Shown here: piece by piece, positions 5,026 through 11,671 of the stretch
How the letters are laid out: every line of letters starts with the position of its first letter
Numbering within the stretch: the stretch's first letter is position 1
IMG/VR virus record: IMGVR_UViG_3300029922_000287
Location: 1-24,939 of that record
Direction: 5' to 3' (one strand)
Length of the DNA stretch: 24,939 nucleotides
Origin: a virus
Notes under the pieces: model-generated
Databases searched by the model: none
Seen by the model: the letters and a program-made list of their open reading frames with translations, nothing else
What the model was told of the DNA's origin: nothing
Program-made: the position numbers and the translations under genes

Positions 5026-5706
5026 ATGTTCATTCTCCCAACAATGTCGCGTCCCGATAACGTGCGCGAGATATTGGGGCGGATAAAGGCGAGTGGGTGT
5101 ACGTCGAAGGGAATTGTATTTTTCGATGGTCAATATGACATGAGTTTGAATAACTGTGTTTTTCCTGAAGGATGGGTTTCTTTTTTGGGTGATAGAAACT
5201 ATGGCTGCATTGGTGCATTAAATAAAGTTTTTGAGATGTTTCCGAACGAACCTTGGTATGGATTTCTTGCCGATGATGAATTTCTATTAGAGGGTAATCC
5301 TGACGACATCGTGAAGGCTGCTGGATCGTGGGATATTGCACACGGATGGGATGATTTGCATAAGGGCGCGAGATTGCAGGGTTATGTAGTTTTTGGCGGT
5401 GAACTGGTTCGCGCTGTTGGGTATTTGGGCGTTAAAGAATGTTTTCATAATTTTGGGTTTGATTCTGCATGGGAATGGCTTTGTTCTCCCTACACAGTAT
5501 TGGGGGGATGCAACGCAGCTAAAATATATTTGGTTGATAGAGTCCGCATAGAGCATCGTCATGCTGGTTGGGGAAAATCTAAGAATGATGAATGCTACCA
5601 GAAGGGATTTTCAACATTTGAGGATGATCGCAAGAGATTTGTCGATTGGCAGAATGGGGATATGAGGAAAGCGGCGGAGAGGATAAAAAATGCAAGAAAA
5701 TCCTAG
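5026..5706 (+). CDS. GT-A-like glycosyltransferase, 226 aa
   Basis: This protein probably transfers a sugar from a nucleotide donor. It begins MFILPTMSRPDNVREILGRI, the start of a nucleotide-binding Rossmann-like half. It continues with SFLGDRNYGCIGALNKVFEM and has an acidic DxD-like motif LADDE (D83-D84-E85), expected to hold the metal ion and sugar nucleotide. The region around residues 140-185 (FGFDSAWEWL, then VRIEHRH) resembles the acceptor half, with His residues after the last strand. The start follows the preceding stop directly, with GGAG about 10 bases upstream. The length is short but sufficient for a single GT-A domain. It may modify the host envelope or the virion. Neither donor nor acceptor can be read from the sequence. 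Confidence 0.75.
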   Translation: MFILPTMSRPDNVREILGRIKASGCTSKGIVFFDGQYDMSLNNCVFPEGWVSFLGDRNYGCIGALNKVFEMFPNEPWYGFLADDEFLLEGNPDDIVKAAGSWDIAHGWDDLHKGARLQGYVVFGGELVRAVGYLGVKECFHNFGFDSAWEWLCSPYTVLGGCNAAKIYLVDRVRIEHRHAGWGKSKNDECYQKGFSTFEDDRKRFVDWQNGDMRKAAERIKNARKS

Positions 5707-5869
5707 AGAAAGATTCCCTGTTTGGGAGAAACAAACTCATAAAGAATTTATTTCTCAGTGTGTAGAATGGCATAAGAAAAATACACCTGAAGGGGATTTA
5801 AAAGATTCGATGAATTACCCAAAGCCAAAGCAACCGTTATTCATGCCCGTGGACAATATGCGCGGTTGA
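5690..5869 (+). CDS. Small hypothetical protein with possible -1 frameshift product
   Basis: The zero-frame product has 59 residues (MQENPRERFPVWEKQTHKEF onward), starting at an ATG with a strong GGAGAGG Shine-Dalgarno inside the end of the glycosyltransferase gene (17-base overlap). At codons 37-38 the mRNA reads T-TTA-AAA, a canonical -1 slippery heptamer. The -1 frame then stays open for 40 codons to a TAG at 5923-5925. The zero-frame tail (DSMNYPKPKQPLFMPVDNMR) looks less protein-like than the -1 tail (RFDELPKAKATVIHARGQYA and a charged helix). The true product may be the 78-residue fusion, made by programmed frameshifting or in an unmutated ancestor. Function unknown. Confidence 0.6.
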   Translation: MQENPRERFPVWEKQTHKEFISQCVEWHKKNTPEGDLKDSMNYPKPKQPLFMPVDNMRG

Positions 5870-5925
5870 AGGAAATTTTTAAGGATCAGTTACAGGAATT
5901 TATTAGAGACACAGCTAAACTTTAG
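5797..5925 (+). other. Candidate -1 ribosomal frameshift site and -1 extension
   Basis: TTTAAAA at 5797-5803 is in the exact phase X-XXY-YYZ relative to the gene at 5690 (codons TTA at 5798 and AAA at 5801). After a -1 slip, reading resumes at 5803 with AGA and continues for 40 codons to TAG at 5923. An AAGGGG sequence lies just upstream at 5790-5795. I see no strong hairpin downstream. A single-base deletion or a sequencing error would look the same. Confidence 0.5.
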
Positions 5926-5937
5926 TACAATATCTAA
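5919..5937 (+). promoter_or_regulatory. Repeated 19-bp element, copy 1 (before connector unit)
   Basis: ACTTTAGTACAATATCTAA occurs here and, with one mismatch, at 9733-9751. Both copies stand in short intergenic gaps before major structural transcription units. This copy contains a TACAAT -10-like hexamer, but no good -35 is seen. It may be a phage-specific promoter or RNA-processing site. Confidence 0.5.
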
Positions 5938-5993
5938 AATCTATTGAGTTTGTTAAACTACCACCCAAATTAACTTTTTGCGTGGGAATTTCT

Positions 5994-6215
5994 ATGGGCT
6001 TTGGCGGATCAACCCCCTCTTATACCCCTCCGCCAGCGGCTCCACCTATCGCCGCACCTGCGACCGTTGCGACATCATCTATGGCGTCTGCTCAGCAAAA
6101 ACAACTCAATGCAACTGAAGCCGCAGCACAAGATGTTGGTACGTCAGGGGGCGCTCAGGGTGTGTCACCTCAGAGCGTAACTACGGGGAAATCTACGCTC
6201 GGAGGCGTTCAGTGA
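5994..6215 (+). CDS. Small Pro/Ala/Gln-rich protein, 73 aa
   Basis: The ATG at 5994 is preferred over a GTG four codons upstream because GTGGGA lies about 6 bases before it. The N-terminus MGFGGSTPSYTPPPAAPP is followed by an Ala/Gln/Ser-rich stretch and a Gly-rich end (SGGAQGVSPQSVTTGKSTLG). It is low-complexity and likely disordered. Small proteins with a GFGG-Pro-Tyr start are often encoded beside podovirus connector genes, but their role is not known to me. The stop at 6213-6215 immediately precedes the connector start, so the two are translationally linked. It could be a minor virion or assembly factor. Confidence 0.65.
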   Translation: MGFGGSTPSYTPPPAAPPIAAPATVATSSMASAQQKQLNATEAAAQDVGTSGGAQGVSPQSVTTGKSTLGGVQ

Positions 6216-6216
6216 G

Positions 6217-8043
6217 ATGGAATTAGTTGATTCCATCAGTCACTATATAAAAAGCTCGCCCTTACTCTTGGCGCAGCAAGCCCCTACGCAAGGCAAAAAA
6301 CCTAATTTTATGCCTGAAGATGTTTGGGTTTCGACTTACGACCATCTGTCAGCCAAACTAAACTCTCTTTATGCATGGCGACAAACTTGGTGGAGTACGA
6401 ACTGGAATGATATTGCTAGGTATATAGCACCGAGGCGTTCTCTTTTTCTCACGCAAGGTTCTGGCGGTCTTCCCACGCCCAATTCCATGATGCGCGGCAT
6501 TCCGATTAATAATCAAATTGTTGATCCTGCTGCAACATTAGCTTTGCGGTATTGCGCTGGTGGTATGGCTTCAAACTTGGCAGGGCCACAACGTCCTTGG
6601 TTTAAGGTTATTCCACTGATGCAGGGTGTTGAACTTGATGATAATGCGCGGCAATGGATTGAGAATACCGAAAACCGTATTTATGGCGTTCTTTCAATTT
6701 CAAATTTTTATAATCAATTCGTTCAGGAATGCGAAGATATTGCTTCGTATGGCACATCCCCTGCAATTATTTATGAGGATGAAGAAAATGTTATTCGTGT
6801 GCATGTTCCTTGTGTTGGCGAATATTATCTTGATGTGGATGCCTCCAACCGAGTGATCGGACTTTATCGTTTAGTCTTGATGACAGTTGAACAGCAAGTC
6901 GATTTCTTTGGAATTGATAATGTTTCAGAGGCTGTTGCGAAATTATGGAATGGTAAGGGCGCGGGATTACAAAACGAAAGTATTATTGCCCATGCGATTG
7001 AGCCTAATTATGCGGTTGGACAAAACAAAGATTGGAAATTGCCCGGTGGATTTCCGTGGCGCGAAGTTTACTGGTATTACGGTGAGGCTAACAAACAGCC
7101 ACTAGCAACTCGTGGATATTGGGACAAGCCCTTCAATGCTTCGCGTTGGGCGACACAGGGCAACGATGCCTACGGTCGCTCGCAGGGTATGGATGTATTG
7201 CCGGATGTTAAGCAGTTGCAAGTGATGACACGACGTATGGCCGAGGCTATTGAAAAAATGGTAAGGCCACCGCTTATTGCCGATGAAAAGCTGAAAAATC
7301 AACCTGCTTCTGGGCTTCCTGGCCATGTGACGTTTATGCCGGGGCTTGATGCTCATAATGGAATGCGCTCGATTTATAACGTGAATCCTGATGTAAATGC
7401 GCTAGCTCAGAATATAGAAAAAATTACTGATCGTATTAATAAAGGATTTTTCAAAGATATTTTCATGGCGATCTCTGATCTTAAAGGCGATCAAAGAAGT
7501 GCTACTGAGATAAACGCCCGTAGAAGTGAAGCAATGCAAGTAATGGGGCCGGTTGTTGAGAATCTTATTACTGAAAATCTTCGTCCAAAATTAAAGCGTA
7601 TTTTTTCGATTATGCAGCGCAAGAAACTGATTGATCCGATGCCGAAGTCGCTTCAAGGTTTGCCTATCGGGTTCAGCTTTGTAAGCACGTTGGCCTTAGC
7701 TCAGAAGAGCGCATCAATTGGAAGCATGGAACAAATGATTTCCATCATTTCTAATCTTATTCCTTCCTTTCAAGAAGCTAAGGACAAGGTGAATATAGAT
7801 ATTCTAATCGACGAAATGGGCGAAATGCTTGGTACGCCTCCGACTATATTGTTCGATGCCGACCATGTTGCCAAGGTTCGGGCCGGTCGTGCACAAGTTC
7901 AGCAACAACAAATGCAGCAACAGCAATTGCATAATGCCGCTAGTACGGCAGAGACTGCTAGTAATGCGGCCCAGAATTTGTCTGCAACCCAGATTGGCGG
8001 GGGCGCGTCGGCACTTTCTGCGTTAATCGGGAATAAGCAATAA
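6217..8043 (+). CDS. Head-tail connector (portal) protein, T7 gp8-like
   Basis: The 608-residue protein has the hallmarks of the podoviral head-tail connector family. It has an N-terminal YDHLSAKLNSLYAWRQTWW helix region, then the IARYIAPRRS segment. The conserved AGGMASNLAGPQRPWFKV sits around residues 113-130. A stem region IEKMVRPPLIADEKLKN follows, and then the crown helix SATEINARRSEAMQVMGPVV. The C-terminus is Gln/Ala-rich (VQQQQMQQQQLHNAAS), as in many connectors. Twelve copies would form the channel through which TerL pumps DNA and to which the adaptor at 14230 binds. The ATG at 6217 follows the previous stop by one base. Its Shine-Dalgarno is weak, so coupling to the upstream gene is likely. 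Confidence 0.93.
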   Translation: MELVDSISHYIKSSPLLLAQQAPTQGKKPNFMPEDVWVSTYDHLSAKLNSLYAWRQTWWSTNWNDIARYIAPRRSLFLTQGSGGLPTPNSMMRGIPINNQIVDPAATLALRYCAGGMASNLAGPQRPWFKVIPLMQGVELDDNARQWIENTENRIYGVLSISNFYNQFVQECEDIASYGTSPAIIYEDEENVIRVHVPCVGEYYLDVDASNRVIGLYRLVLMTVEQQVDFFGIDNVSEAVAKLWNGKGAGLQNESIIAHAIEPNYAVGQNKDWKLPGGFPWREVYWYYGEANKQPLATRGYWDKPFNASRWATQGNDAYGRSQGMDVLPDVKQLQVMTRRMAEAIEKMVRPPLIADEKLKNQPASGLPGHVTFMPGLDAHNGMRSIYNVNPDVNALAQNIEKITDRINKGFFKDIFMAISDLKGDQRSATEINARRSEAMQVMGPVVENLITENLRPKLKRIFSIMQRKKLIDPMPKSLQGLPIGFSFVSTLALAQKSASIGSMEQMISIISNLIPSFQEAKDKVNIDILIDEMGEMLGTPPTILFDADHVAKVRAGRAQVQQQQMQQQQLHNAASTAETASNAAQNLSATQIGGGASALSALIGNKQ

Positions 8044-8064
8044 AGAATTCATAAAGAAATAGTC

Positions 8065-8093
8065 TTGACCACTACCAGTTGTGTTGATATACC
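8065..8093 (+). promoter_or_regulatory. Weak candidate promoter after the connector gene
   Basis: TTGACC (8065-8070) is followed 17 bases later by TATACC (8088-8093). The -35 is good and the -10 weak. It lies in a 78-base gap before the gene at 8122 and could start a transcript for the small head-region genes, but read-through from upstream is equally possible. Confidence 0.35.
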
Positions 8094-8121
8094 TTGGTCT
8101 ATCAATTGGCGGTATGTTCTC

Positions 8122-8358
8122 ATGAAAATCAAGGTAGACCAGAACGTCCAGCGTACGCAGGTCATAGTAGCCGTGGAGCTTTTGGAGGCTTTGAATCAGG
8201 CGTCCGGAGGTTGCGAACAAATGACTTTTCAACGCCGCGATCCGCGTTTTTTGCTCATGCGGGATGGACTGGAAGCTTTAAAGCAATTCTGTATTGCGAC
8301 GTTACCGAAGAGTATTCGGAAGGGCGAGAGAGAAAAGAAAGTGATACTTGTAAAATGA
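8122..8358 (+). CDS. Small hypothetical protein, 78 aa
   Basis: I chose ATG 8122 because GGCGG precedes it at suitable spacing and the in-frame codons upstream cross a possible promoter. The protein (MKIKVDQNVQRTQVIVAVEL onward) has a strand-helix start and a basic end (KSIRKGEREKKVILVK). No motif is recognised. It overlaps the next gene by ATGA. Its place between connector and scaffold suggests a minor assembly or head-associated protein. Confidence 0.6.
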   Translation: MKIKVDQNVQRTQVIVAVELLEALNQASGGCEQMTFQRRDPRFLLMRDGLEALKQFCIATLPKSIRKGEREKKVILVK

Positions 8359-8588
8359 ACCCACTCCTCAAATACATCCTCAAAAAAACCGGAATTTACC
8401 AGTCCATCTGGAATGAATTTTGCGATAAATACCCAGTTAGAATAAATGCTGAAACTCCCGAATTAAAGAAATTTATGGAAGAGAACAATAAAGCTTTCAT
8501 GGATATGATGATTTACGGTTTTGGTTGCGTACAGCATGTAGACCCAAGAATAATAAACCCGAACATAAAAGATGTGGTGCGGCATTGA
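8355..8588 (+). CDS. Small hypothetical protein, 77 aa
   Basis: The gene starts at an ATG overlapping the previous stop (ATGA) and encodes MNPLLKYILKKTGIYQSIWN, then a charged helix (TPELKKFMEENNKAFMDMM) and a His-containing end (HVDPRIINPNIKDVVRH). A longer frame reaches upstream to a TTG, but the extra part is the shifted shadow of the gene at 8122, so the short version is kept. No family recognised. Confidence 0.6.
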   Translation: MNPLLKYILKKTGIYQSIWNEFCDKYPVRINAETPELKKFMEENNKAFMDMMIYGFGCVQHVDPRIINPNIKDVVRH

Positions 8589-8593
8589 GTGGA

Positions 8594-8845
8594 ATGAATT
8601 CGCATGAGAGTATGGAACGCATAGACCAGGGATTATTAAGAGCCGCATCTTGTTGCAGAGAACTATGCGTAATGACGAAAATAAACTCATGGGTTGATTT
8701 GTCTCGTCAATTATTGCTTATGAGAAAAAAGGCTAAGGTTATGTACGAAGGCGCTCCCTTATCTGAAGTTCAGGTTCAGGTAATGGTCACAAATTTGGAG
8801 ATAGCCCAGATCGCAGCCGGTAGATTGAGGGAGATGCATGGTTAA
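8594..8845 (+). CDS. Small helical hypothetical protein, 83 aa
   Basis: The ATG at 8594 is taken as start, shortly after a GAGTGGA sequence; ATG 8612 (residue 7) is an alternative. The protein is mostly helical, with MERIDQGLLRAASCCRELCV, SWVDLSRQLLLMRKKAKVMY and VQVMVTNLEIAQIAAGRLRE. It overlaps the next gene by 8 bases. It probably forms a helical bundle. No catalytic signature is seen. Confidence 0.55.
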   Translation: MNSHESMERIDQGLLRAASCCRELCVMTKINSWVDLSRQLLLMRKKAKVMYEGAPLSEVQVQVMVTNLEIAQIAAGRLREMHG

Positions 8846-9155
8846 TCGTCGCATTAAAATTGGTAAATTAACTGATAGGGCAAACTGGAACTTTCTTCCC
8901 GGACAGATGAATCGTTTGCGTCGTGATGAATACTCACTAAGTATGCTTACAACGCAAGATGTGATTAGGGGTATTCAGCGTAAAAATGCGATAGATAGGG
9001 CCGTTGGTAGAATTATTAAAAATTGGATTGTTGCTCAAATCAAAGAATATAAAACCAAATACGGAAAAGAAGGAGATAATTTTTGGGTTATGGAAAATTT
9101 CTGGTTCCGTAGGTTGGTTCAGGATGAGTTTCGCAAGATTATGAGTGCTTCATAA
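8838..9155 (+). CDS. Basic hypothetical protein, 105 aa
   Basis: The protein (MVNRRIKIGKLTDRANWNFL onward) is basic and rich in Arg and Asn. A central segment RRDEYSLSMLTTQDVIRGIQ is followed by a helix RKNAIDRAVGRIIKNWIVAQ and an aromatic C-terminus (NFWVMENFWFRRLVQDEF). The start lies inside the end of the previous gene. The stop overlaps the ATG of the Bbp19-like gene (TAATG). Its basic surface could fit nucleic-acid binding, but I cannot place it in a family. Confidence 0.6.
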   Translation: MVNRRIKIGKLTDRANWNFLPGQMNRLRRDEYSLSMLTTQDVIRGIQRKNAIDRAVGRIIKNWIVAQIKEYKTKYGKEGDNFWVMENFWFRRLVQDEFRKIMSAS

Positions 9156-9520
9156 TGGCTGACACAATCGACAACGAAATTGCATATGACGAGCAGGCAC
9201 AAGCATTCGATGCGAATGATCCGGATGCTATTCAAGCTGCTGAAAAAAACAATGCTCGGTTGAAAGCCAAAAAACTTCGTGTAGTTGAGGCCATTATGTC
9301 GAATGAAGATGGTCGCGCTTGGATGTTTGATGTTCTTGGTAATAATTGTCATGTTTTTTCTGATAACCCAATGAGGGACACGCCGGAGCGCAATGCAAGG
9401 TTTGAGGGCGAACGTGCTGTGGGGTTAAGGCTTCTCGAAGAAATTATGATTGCTGCACCAGAGATGTTCTGGAAAATGCGTATCGAACATTTAGAAAGGG
9501 ATCGCAATGCCTCACAATGA
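9155..9520 (+). CDS. Bbp19-like phage protein, 121 aa
   Basis: The middle of the protein fits the pattern of the Bbp19 family named after Bordetella phage BPP-1. It has EAIMSNEDGRAWMFDVLGNN, then a Cys-His-Val-Phe segment, an ARFEGERAVGLRLLEEIMIA helix and an acidic/aromatic end (PEMFWKMRIEHLERD). Members lie near the capsid genes of podoviruses, but their biochemical role is not established. The N-terminal 40 residues are acidic and Ala/Asp-rich. The gene starts within the preceding stop (TAATG), and its 3' end overlaps the HTH gene by 14 bases. Assignment is by residue pattern only. Confidence 0.7.
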   Translation: MADTIDNEIAYDEQAQAFDANDPDAIQAAEKNNARLKAKKLRVVEAIMSNEDGRAWMFDVLGNNCHVFSDNPMRDTPERNARFEGERAVGLRLLEEIMIAAPEMFWKMRIEHLERDRNASQ

Positions 9521-9713
9521 ATTTGAATTGAGGCCACGCGAGATTGAGATTCTCAATCTTGTGTCCGAAGGAAATTCATATAAGCATGTTGCTCGTATTC
9601 TTGATTTATCTCTTCCAACAATAAAAGTTTATATCGGACGCGCTAAGGAAAAAATGGGAGCTAAAAGTATTTGTCATGCGATAGCATTGTGGGTCAGCGA
9701 GACGGAAGAATAG
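9507..9713 (+). CDS. LuxR-type (GerE) helix-turn-helix protein, 68 aa
   Basis: Residues 8-62 form a complete LuxR/FixJ-type DNA-binding domain. LRPREIEILNLVSEGNSYKH matches the first two helices, with the Glu and Gly of the family pattern. VARILDLSLPTIKVYIGRAK contains the helix-turn-helix, and KEKMGAKSICHAIA matches the dimerisation helix. There is no receiver or ligand domain, so it would act alone. Phages seldom place a transcription factor inside the head gene cluster. The gene overlaps the Bbp19-like gene and precedes a repeated 19-bp element and the scaffold gene, so it may control late or capsid expression. The target is unknown. Confidence 0.88.
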   Translation: MPHNEFELRPREIEILNLVSEGNSYKHVARILDLSLPTIKVYIGRAKEKMGAKSICHAIALWVSETEE

Positions 9714-9732
9714 TACACCTAAGAATACTTAT

Positions 9733-9751
9733 ACTTTAGTCCAATATCTAA
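9733..9751 (+). promoter_or_regulatory. Repeated 19-bp element, copy 2 (before scaffold/capsid)
   Basis: ACTTTAGTCCAATATCTAA differs from the copy at 5919-5937 at one position. It lies in the 90-base gap after the LuxR-type gene and about 50 bases before the scaffold start. This copy is wholly non-coding, so its conservation is not due to protein coding. Confidence 0.5.
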
Positions 9752-9777
9752 TTCTAAGAAATTCAAATAATATGATG

Positions 9778-9796
9778 CCACTGTTGTACTCAGTGG
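9778..9796 (+). promoter_or_regulatory. Hairpin sequestering the scaffold ribosome-binding site
   Basis: CCACTG (9778-9783) pairs with CAGTGG (9791-9796) around a 7-base loop. The 3' arm contains GTGGA, the only good Shine-Dalgarno for the ATG at 9804. Folding would hide it, so translation of the scaffold could be tuned by this stem. The stem is only 6 bp, so the effect may be small. Confidence 0.45.
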
Positions 9797-9803
9797 AAAT
9801 AAT

Positions 9804-10571
9804 ATGGCCGACGAAGCAATTGTAGCAGCTGCCGCCCCAACACCCGTAGTTGAGGCCGCTCCTATTGCGCCAATCGTTGAAGCTGCTCCCGCAGTTGCCC
9901 CTGTTGTCGAAGCCCCCGCCGCTCCTGTAGTTGAAGCTGCACCAGTTGTTGAGGCTCCTATTGAAGCAGCCAAGCCACTCTTGGCTCCCGAAGAAGCCAA
10001 ACCAGCCGATGCGCCAATTGCCGAAGCGCCTAAAGTTGAAGCTGAACCAGTTCCTCTGCCAGTTTATGAATTTAAGCTGCCAGAAGGCGCACAGGTTGAT
10101 AATCCTATTTTCAAGTCATTCCAGTCAAAACTGGGCGAATTCCAGAATCTTTCCAAAACCGAGCAAGTTGCTGTGCAAAAGTTCGGTCAGGAAATGATCG
10201 ACATGCATCTTGAGGATGTTAAGGCAGTTGTTGAGAACGCCAACAAATCAGCTTGGGATTGGTTCAATAATCGCAACAAAGAATGGCTCGAAAATGCCAA
10301 AAAAGACCCAAAAATCGGCGGCGAAAACTGGGATCAAACTATCAACTCGGCCTCGCAAGCCATATCACTCTACGGTGGCACAAAAGCTGAGCAACTCGAA
10401 ACAGCCAAGCTTTTGCAAGAAACTGGTGTCGAAAATCATCCCGCAATTCTTCGCTTCTTGGCGAACATCACTCGGACGGCTGCTAAAGAGGGCACGCCGG
10501 TAGTATCTCAACCCGCACCCGCGCAGAAGCAAGGAATCGCCCAGGCTATGTACGGGAGCACAAGCAAGTAA
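9804..10571 (+). CDS. Probable capsid scaffolding protein, 255 aa
   Basis: Scaffolding proteins guide capsid assembly and then leave. This gene lies immediately before the major capsid gene, the usual place. The first 85 residues are a low-complexity Ala/Pro/Val/Glu stretch with repeats like PVVEAAP, likely disordered. The rest is helical and charged: YEFKLPEGAQVDNPIFKSFQ, then SKLGEFQNLSKTEQVAVQKF, and a later section GGENWDQTINSASQAISLYG with a final ENHPAILRFLANI helix. This order (short beta motif, long helices, NHPA segment) is familiar from podovirus scaffold genes. The last residues are basic (QKQGIAQAMYGSTSK), fitting a capsid-binding tail. Confidence 0.8.
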   Translation: MADEAIVAAAAPTPVVEAAPIAPIVEAAPAVAPVVEAPAAPVVEAAPVVEAPIEAAKPLLAPEEAKPADAPIAEAPKVEAEPVPLPVYEFKLPEGAQVDNPIFKSFQSKLGEFQNLSKTEQVAVQKFGQEMIDMHLEDVKAVVENANKSAWDWFNNRNKEWLENAKKDPKIGGENWDQTINSASQAISLYGGTKAEQLETAKLLQETGVENHPAILRFLANITRTAAKEGTPVVSQPAPAQKQGIAQAMYGSTSK

Positions 10572-10590
10572 TCTTTAACAGGAGAATAAA

Positions 10591-11649
10591 ATGACTTTAT
10601 TCAACAATAGCGTGCCCAACCTTCAAGATTGGGCGATGATGGCAAGTCCCGATGGCACTATCGGTTACATCGTCAATTTGATGGCGCAATGTAACAACGT
10701 GGTCGAGGACGCGATTGCCAAGCCAGGCAACCTCCCGATGGGCCACGAATGTTCGGTTGTTGCTGGTTTGCCGCAACCTTCATGGAAAGCCAATAACCAG
10801 GGTATCGCAGCTACGAAACCGCTCTTTGGTAAAGTCAAATTCTCCATCGGCATCTTGCGCGATTACGGCATGGTCGATAAGGACGAAGCTGAATTGAACG
10901 GGGAAGTAGCCCAGTTCCGTTTACAGCAAGCCAAGACCCATATTCAGGGTATGGCGCAAAAAGTTGCAAACTCGATCTACTACGCGAACGAAGCAACGCT
11001 TCCTTCTTCGACGACTGGCTTGACGCTGTATTACAACTCGCTGGAAACTGCGACTGCAATGACGGCATCGAATGTCATCAATGCTGGTGGCACTGGTAGC
11101 TCGAACGCTACGTTGTGGCTCCAAGGCTGGAGTGATGAAGGTGGTACGGCGCTGTTGTTCCCCAAGGGATCGGCTGCTGGTCTTATTCATGAAGACAAGG
11201 GCGACATCGTTCCTCTGTATGACGTTAATGGCCTTCGTTATGAAGGTTATACGGATGTGTTCACTTGGAAGCTTGGCGTTGCGGTTGACAACTGGCAGTT
11301 CAATGTTCGTGTCTGCAATATTGACACGACTACATCGGCTGGTGGTCTGCTTTCGACCACGCCTCCTGATTTGTTCGCCCTGATGAGTGCGGCAATCAAT
11401 CTGGTTCCGCATACGACTCCTCGCGCTTCCGGCATCGTGAAAACTGATGATCCTAATGGCAACATTGGTCACAAGTTTGCATGGTACTCTAACCGTACCG
11501 TGAAGACAGCGATGGAAATTCAGGCAATCCGCAACAAGAATGTTCTGATGTCGCCGGTTGAGTTTGCCGGTGCTCCGGTTCTGAATTGGAGAGGCGTCCC
11601 AATACGATTAAATGACCAGCTTACCAACACCGAAACGGTTGTTTCGTAA
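10591..11649 (+). CDS. Major capsid protein, 352 aa
   Basis: This is the main head subunit, inferred to have the HK97 fold as in related podoviruses. It follows the scaffold with a strong AGGAG Shine-Dalgarno. The N-terminus (MTLFNNSVPNLQDWAMMASP) is followed by an arm with a GHECSVVAGLPQPSWKANNQ segment. A spine helix lies around residues 100-130 (EVAQFRLQQAKTHIQGMAQK). A glycine-rich beta region follows (LYYNSLETATAMTASNVINA). A later part, ATLWLQGWSDEGGTALLFPK, precedes the typical strand pair and C-terminal VPIRLNDQLTNTETVVS. The length and the adjacent cement gene match BPP-1-like capsid cassettes. It should be the most abundant virion protein. Confidence 0.88.
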   Translation: MTLFNNSVPNLQDWAMMASPDGTIGYIVNLMAQCNNVVEDAIAKPGNLPMGHECSVVAGLPQPSWKANNQGIAATKPLFGKVKFSIGILRDYGMVDKDEAELNGEVAQFRLQQAKTHIQGMAQKVANSIYYANEATLPSSTTGLTLYYNSLETATAMTASNVINAGGTGSSNATLWLQGWSDEGGTALLFPKGSAAGLIHEDKGDIVPLYDVNGLRYEGYTDVFTWKLGVAVDNWQFNVRVCNIDTTTSAGGLLSTTPPDLFALMSAAINLVPHTTPRASGIVKTDDPNGNIGHKFAWYSNRTVKTAMEIQAIRNKNVLMSPVEFAGAPVLNWRGVPIRLNDQLTNTETVVS

Positions 11650-11671
11650 ACAATAAAAAGGAGTTACCTCT

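Noticed and set aside
8094-8354. Upstream extension of the gene at 8355 to a TTG
   Set aside because: The extra 87 codons are a shifted frame of the gene at 8122, and the ATGA overlap gives a better start.
9719-10000. Minus-strand frame encoding Ala/Ser/Thr/Gly repeats
   Set aside because: It is the complement of the PVVEAAP repeats of the scaffold protein, so its repeat pattern is a by-product.
10921-11472. Minus-strand open frame of 183 codons inside the capsid gene
   Set aside because: It is fully antisense to a well-supported capsid gene, has an Arg-rich composition and no ribosome site or family signal.
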